Source: Stramonita haemastoma (Eukaryota; Mollusca; Gastropoda; Neogastropoda; Muricidae). From it: 30,000 nt of DNA. Each line of letters opens with the position of its first letter. The stretch's first letter is position 1. The position numbers were made by a program, and so were the translations under genes. The notes below the pieces were generated by a model that saw only the letters and a list, made by a program, of their open reading frames with translations, did not search any database and was not told the DNA's origin. Shown in pieces: positions 29,476 through 30,000 of this stretch. Where the stretch lies: contig CM060335.1 of NCBI GenBank assembly GCA_030674155.1, forward strand, positions 47,808,623 through 47,838,622, read 5' to 3'.

Positions 29476-30000
29476 TGTGGTAGTGGGAAGTTTATGCATT
29501 GTATCTTAACACATATCACCCGCGTGTACACAAACCAACGCACGTCTTCGCATGCACACACTTCTTCCTTTGATATATCTTCTACCAACTTTAAAAAAAA
29601 AAAAATCTTCCCAAATCACACAACCGATACTGTGAAAATCTTTGGCCCACACTTGAAGGGTGTGTGCGAAGAGGAAAGGACAAGTGGAACGCCCAACACT
29701 GAGAAGCACTGATTAATATCCTCTGAACCGAACCGTTGGTGGGCACCGCGAGAAATCGAAAGTGGATGTTTAGAGAGCAAAGATCTGATCCAATTAGCCG
29801 TTCAGGGCTAGGGTGACCCGTTCGTTACCCGACAGCTTGAGTTTTCAGTTCACCTCCTTCCACACGAACAACGTATCCAACAATTATCAGCTAGTATCAC
29901 TTTTTGTGTGTGGTTAAATGTCATAATCGTTCACGCGGGGATCGTATGCATGCACAACACAGGAGAGAGAGAAGGGGGGGGGGGAGGGGATAGGGAGGGA
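29476..30000. other. Complex sequence to the window end
   Basis: No recognised gene. The last 40 bp are GA/poly-G. A 72-codon + strand frame (29494-29712) has no domain. Confidence 0.45.

Overview
This is eukaryotic nuclear DNA, very probably from an invertebrate animal and most likely a gastropod mollusc. There is no prokaryotic gene order. The window is dominated by long dinucleotide and other microsatellites, many diverged tRNA-derived SINE copies, and 5'-truncated non-LTR retrotransposon ends. Several SINE bodies resemble elements I remember as common in marine snails; that lineage call rests on recollection, not on a search.

The one cellular gene I recognise lies on the minus strand: a GFI1/senseless-type C2H2 zinc-finger repressor. 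Its terminal exon (15469-15692) encodes fingers 5 and 6 and is intact. A large upstream exon (21118-21793) carries a Pro/Phe/His-rich linker and fingers 1 to 4. The two are joined by a 5.4 kb intron with recognisable splice sites. A further upstream exon is plausible at 22163-22349. The N-terminal SNAG exon was not found and may lie beyond 30000. Fingers 2 and 4 are interrupted by several small indels, while fingers 1, 3, 5 and 6 read perfectly. I read this as local sequence or assembly error rather than a dead gene, but cannot prove it.

Layout. 1-15.4 kb: repeats only, including a partial SINE inside a CT tract (1 kb), SINE copies at 3.8, 5.1, 7.0-7.9, 8.2 and 8.6-9.8 kb (one a SINE nested in a SINE), a LINE 3' end at 10.2 kb, and an RTE-like LINE remnant with a degenerate YADD box at 12.9-14.1 kb split by another insertion. 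15.4-21.8 kb: GFI1-like exons and their intron, which holds two low-repeat blocks (16.81-17.05 kb, CpG-rich; 19.19-19.46 kb, homeodomain-like sites) that are candidate regulatory elements. 21.8-30 kb: possible upstream intron and more SINEs, a 1.5 kb, 18-bp-unit satellite (25.0-26.5 kb), a 490 bp TG-rich tract, a 320 bp GA tract and a LINE C-terminus at 28.5-29.06 kb.

I see no novel multi-gene system. The points most worth checking are the broken GFI1-like fingers, the two intronic blocks, the TG-tract splice acceptor, the uncatalogued dispersed repeats and the way microsatellites begin at SINE/LINE tails.
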